A stretch of 24,919 bases of DNA from DAORDI01 sp035345895. Its GTDB lineage: Bacteria > Spirochaetota > Leptospiria > Leptospirales > Leptospiraceae. The DNA lies in contig DAORDI010000054.1 in the NCBI GenBank assembly GCA_035345895.1, positions 1 to 24,919 on the forward strand. The letters are read 5' to 3'. The first letter of the stretch is position 1; each line of letters opens with the position of its first letter. The position numbers and the translations under genes are program-made. Under the pieces are notes generated by a model, which did no database searches, was not told where the DNA came from, and saw only the letters and a program-made list of their open reading frames with translations. This document shows positions 22,823 through 24,919 of the stretch, in pieces.

Positions 22823-23107
22823 TCACATACAAGCTTCTGTTCCGGGACAGCCCATTGCACACATAATCCGAAGATTCAGATAATAAGGGTTTTTACAGTC
22901 TCCGAATCCATTTGAACATTGCCCGAAAATATCTGCCATAAGCAGATTATACTCAATACAGCTTTTCTTTTTTTTCCTGAATTCATCAGATCCCGGGCAT
23001 CCAAAATCGGATTTTGCACCAGGACACTGAAGATTCCGTGCAGGATGATAAAGGTCACAATGATAAAGGAGTATCAATAAGAAACCGAAATATTTCAGAA
23101 TTCCCAT
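22823..23107 (-). CDS. Small Cys-rich lipoprotein
   Basis: 94 residues. A hydrophobic signal ends at LLILLYHC (Cys17 likely lipidated). The mature part holds eight further cysteines (residues 28, 37, 50, 64, 70, 83, 87, 93), probably forming disulfides, in segments such as CPGAKSDFGCPGS, SCIEYNLLMADIFGQC and MCAMGCPGTEAC. I do not recognise a family. Support for being real comes from the clean lipobox, the even Cys spacing and the position: its ATG overlaps the last 13 bases of the upstream gene in a different frame, as in a coupled operon. The Shine-Dalgarno is weak. Confidence 0.7.
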   Translation of the reverse strand: MGILKYFGFLLILLYHCDLYHPARNLQCPGAKSDFGCPGSDEFRKKKKSCIEYNLLMADIFGQCSNGFGDCKNPYYLNLRIMCAMGCPGTEACM

Positions 23108-24198
23108 TCATACTTCAGATCAAAATTCCAGTTCTGCCCGTACACTGTTCTGGAAGGTGTTATATTCCAATTGAACCCTGTTTTCTTTTCATCAAATTTT
23201 CCCGGAGCAGTCTTCTTTGCCCAGAAATATCCTTCCAGCGCAGAATGCAGAAGCTGGACGGCATAAATCCCTGCAGCAATTCCCAGAAGACTCTGTCCTC
23301 TCTGTTTCTGTACCTCATAGTCCTGCTTGGACTGATTATACTTGATCAGTTTAGTTGTCAGATTGGAAGACTGAAGCTGAGTAAATGAGTCTGTCAGATA
23401 GGACGGTGTGCCTGTCGATGCAGTGGCTTCCACAACGCTCTGTGCAGTGATCGGTTGCACAAGAAAATCATTGAATGCCTTGTTTTTCAGATCTTTTTCC
23501 ATCGCTTTCAGATTTTCATTCCAGAACACTGCGGCAAGTCCAGTGACTAAAAATGCAGTCATATAGATATTTCCAAAATTGCTTTTTGCATAATTGAGGC
23601 CCCATCCAGGAATCAGTGCGGATCTCCACACGACACTCATCATATTTCTCGGGTTGTTGTTGTATGCATCCAGATCAGGATCAATTTCCAGAAAATTTTC
23701 TACCCTTCTCATTCTTTTCTTCAGCTCTTTTGCATCTTCTTCTGCAGTCTTGATTTTGGATGAATTCATATCCGATTTTGTAGGAATTCCTTTCTGAAGG
23801 GCGAGTTCATCTTCGAGCTTTTTGATTCTTTCCTCAAAGCTGGCATTCAGCCTTTCCTGACGAAGCTGTTCTTCGATTGCCTTCAGAACATCGTCATTGA
23901 CCTGTCTGATTTCTGAATCCTCTTCCTCTTTTGTTCTCTGACGATCCTTGTCTGCCTTTGCCTTTGCAGCTTCTTCCTGAGTCTGTCTGGCTTCGATTTC
24001 GGGAGATTTTGCGTAGATGATCCTGTACATTTTCGATTTGGGCTGAATGACTTCTTTTCCCTTGTAAAAGTACCTGACACTGTCCTCAGAATGACCCAGC
24101 AGTTTCCCCTTATGCACCGTTCCGTCTTTTAGAATCATCGTTTCGGAAAATACAGTCTGGGCGAGAAAGAACAGTGAAATGAGTAAAATTTTCATCAT
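23095..24198 (-). CDS. Envelope protein with coiled coil and DUF5683-like C-terminal domain
   Basis: 367 residues. A signal peptide (MMKILLISLFFLAQTVFS) is followed by a small beta-rich domain (ETMILKDGTVHKGKLLGHSED), a charged coiled coil (~68-175, rich in Glu, Lys, Gln and Arg), and a C-terminal DUF5683-like domain with VVWRSALIPGWGLNYAKS (~190-207), a hydrophobic segment (FGNIYMTAFLVTGLAAVF) and a second (GQSLLGIAAGIYAVQLLHSAL). It ends in an aromatic-rich strand finishing in Phe (YEWEF), a common outer-membrane-targeting ending. Function unknown; the RSxxPGWG motif is shared by envelope proteins of spirochaetes and Bacteroidetes. GAGG lies ten bases upstream of the first ATG. Divergent from the gene at 24333. 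Confidence 0.85.
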   Translation of the reverse strand: MMKILLISLFFLAQTVFSETMILKDGTVHKGKLLGHSEDSVRYFYKGKEVIQPKSKMYRIIYAKSPEIEARQTQEEAAKAKADKDRQRTKEEEDSEIRQVNDDVLKAIEEQLRQERLNASFEERIKKLEDELALQKGIPTKSDMNSSKIKTAEEDAKELKKRMRRVENFLEIDPDLDAYNNNPRNMMSVVWRSALIPGWGLNYAKSNFGNIYMTAFLVTGLAAVFWNENLKAMEKDLKNKAFNDFLVQPITAQSVVEATASTGTPSYLTDSFTQLQSSNLTTKLIKYNQSKQDYEVQKQRGQSLLGIAAGIYAVQLLHSALEGYFWAKKTAPGKFDEKKTGFNWNITPSRTVYGQNWNFDLKYEWEF

Positions 24199-24332
24199 AG
24201 CAGAATAACCTCAGATATTTTAGACTGTCAAACTGTTTTTTTACTTACCATGGTTTTGGAAATAGTGCAAGTTTTTCTGATTTACATTGGATTCAAGAAG
24301 AAATAGCTTGGAAAGAGTCACAGGATTTTTAT

Positions 24333-24919
24333 TTGAAACGCGTAATTTCTTTTTTTCGGGAGATTTTTTCTCATATCAAGGAGCAGATCGAGGTAATAAA
24401 GGCCTGGGTCAATGCCCTCAGCAGAAGGGTGGAAATAAAGGGAAAGGCAAAGTTCACCTTTATGATTGTCCCTCATTCAGAAAAAAAATCCTATTCCTTC
24501 AGTATATCCTACAAAAAAATCTACACAATTTTTATGAGTGTCGGGATACTTCTTCTGGTCACATCACTTCTCCTTCTGACCTACAGCGGAAGAGAAAGCA
24601 ATATTCATGAAATGGAAATATCTGCAGAGGACTATCTGATTCAGTCAGCCAAGCTGAAGACTGAACTGGGAATCTTCCACAGAATGGCAAACCTGTATTA
24701 CAATAAAATTTCCTCGCTTTATCTGCGTCTGGGAGGAGATCCTGCAAAGGTTTATCTTCAGAAAGATGAAGCAGAGTATCCTGAAATAGAACCGACTACT
24801 GATCTTTTTCCCGAGATGTTCCGGCTGCAGACGGACAGCTACAATATGAAACTGGCCAATGAACTCACTCGGGAAATCACGAAGATCATCAAGGACAAGA
24901 ATAAGATTATTCAGAACAC
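24333..24919 (+). CDS. Membrane protein, N-terminal part of a probable spirochaetal M23-type peptidase (3' end outside window)
   Basis: The frame runs open to the window edge (195 codons seen). A TTG at 24333 with AGGA seven bases upstream is the best start; no in-frame ATG precedes it. The protein begins with an amphipathic basic segment (LKRVISFFREIF), then AKFTFMIVPHSEKKSYSFSISY, a single transmembrane helix (IFMSVGILLLVTSLLLLTY, ~72-90), and a helical stretch with LKTELGIFHRMANLYYNKI. The phrase 'PHSEKK..SFSISY' followed by a TM helix and coiled coil is how spirochaetal M23 (LytM) murein peptidases commonly begin. The catalytic domain would lie beyond the window, so the call rests on the N-terminus alone. 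Confidence 0.6.
   Translation, partial: MKRVISFFREIFSHIKEQIEVIKAWVNALSRRVEIKGKAKFTFMIVPHSEKKSYSFSISYKKIYTIFMSVGILLLVTSLLLLTYSGRESNIHEMEISAEDYLIQSAKLKTELGIFHRMANLYYNKISSLYLRLGGDPAKVYLQKDEAEYPEIEPTTDLFPEMFRLQTDSYNMKLANELTREITKIIKDKNKIIQN

Noticed and set aside
1..24919. CRISPR array, tRNA, rRNA, transposase or prophage genes
   Set aside because: None seen: no regularly spaced direct repeats, no cloverleaf-like segment recognised by eye, and no mobile-element proteins in any frame.

Overview
The window looks like chromosomal DNA from a spirochaete of the Leptospira group. The evidence is the gene content, not a database match. There are many short lipoproteins with loose, spirochaete-style lipoboxes, and a DUF1554 lipoprotein (a family best known from Leptospira). 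There is also a DUF1566/Lcl-like secreted protein, a 7TM-DISM hybrid histidine kinase, SpoIIE-type phosphatases with large periplasmic sensors, and an M23-type spirochaetal membrane protein at the right edge. Composition is moderately A+T-rich throughout. I saw no obvious foreign island, transposase, tRNA, rRNA or CRISPR array.

Layout from left to right. Positions 1-628 hold the C-terminal part of a flavin amine oxidase, whose stop codon abuts the stop of an oppositely oriented ACAD10/11-like acyl-CoA dehydrogenase (629-1804). A short Uma2-like nuclease gene (2068-2418) diverges from a possible STAS-like protein (2459-2896), which is followed by a Cache-HAMP-SpoIIE phosphatase (2999-5173). 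A serine beta-lactamase-like protein with a strongly acidic tail (5341-6423) diverges from a 7TM-DISM hybrid histidine kinase (6606-9155).

Positions 9159-12147 form a tight minus-strand operon, read from high to low coordinates: a YgiB-type DUF1190 lipoprotein, a YgiC/YjfC-type glutathionylspermidine-synthase-like ATP-grasp amide ligase, a DUF350 (YjfL-type) membrane protein, and a divergent protein-kinase-fold protein. The first three are a known enterobacterial gene association of unclear function. The kinase-like fourth member is the most interesting feature of the window.

Next come an alpha/beta hydrolase (12381-13382) and a three-gene lipoprotein operon (13596-15550): FN3-DUF1554, a small Bor-like lipoprotein, and a lipoprotein combining part of a Bor-like domain with an OmpA domain. 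The OmpA domain lacks the usual peptidoglycan-binding aspartate. Converging on this operon are a second SpoIIE-type phosphatase carrying C-terminal TPRs (15581-17995), an integral-membrane methyl-accepting protein (18178-19743) and a DUF1566-like secreted protein (19805-20230). A 346-base gene-free stretch with several inverted repeats (20231-20576) precedes a plus-strand envelope cluster: a YHYH-domain lipoprotein, a MORN/YwqK-like lipoprotein and an SCO1-type copper/thiol lipoprotein (20577-22803). A small Cys-rich lipoprotein (22823-23107) overlaps the end of a DUF5683-like envelope protein (23095-24198). Diverging from the latter is the start of an M23-type membrane protein (24333 to the window end).

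Taken together, the window is rich in envelope proteins and signal transduction. Two PP2C phosphatases, one hybrid kinase and one chemoreceptor-like protein lie among at least seven predicted lipoproteins. Several genes appear to use TTG starts (2459, 11828, 13596, 24333).
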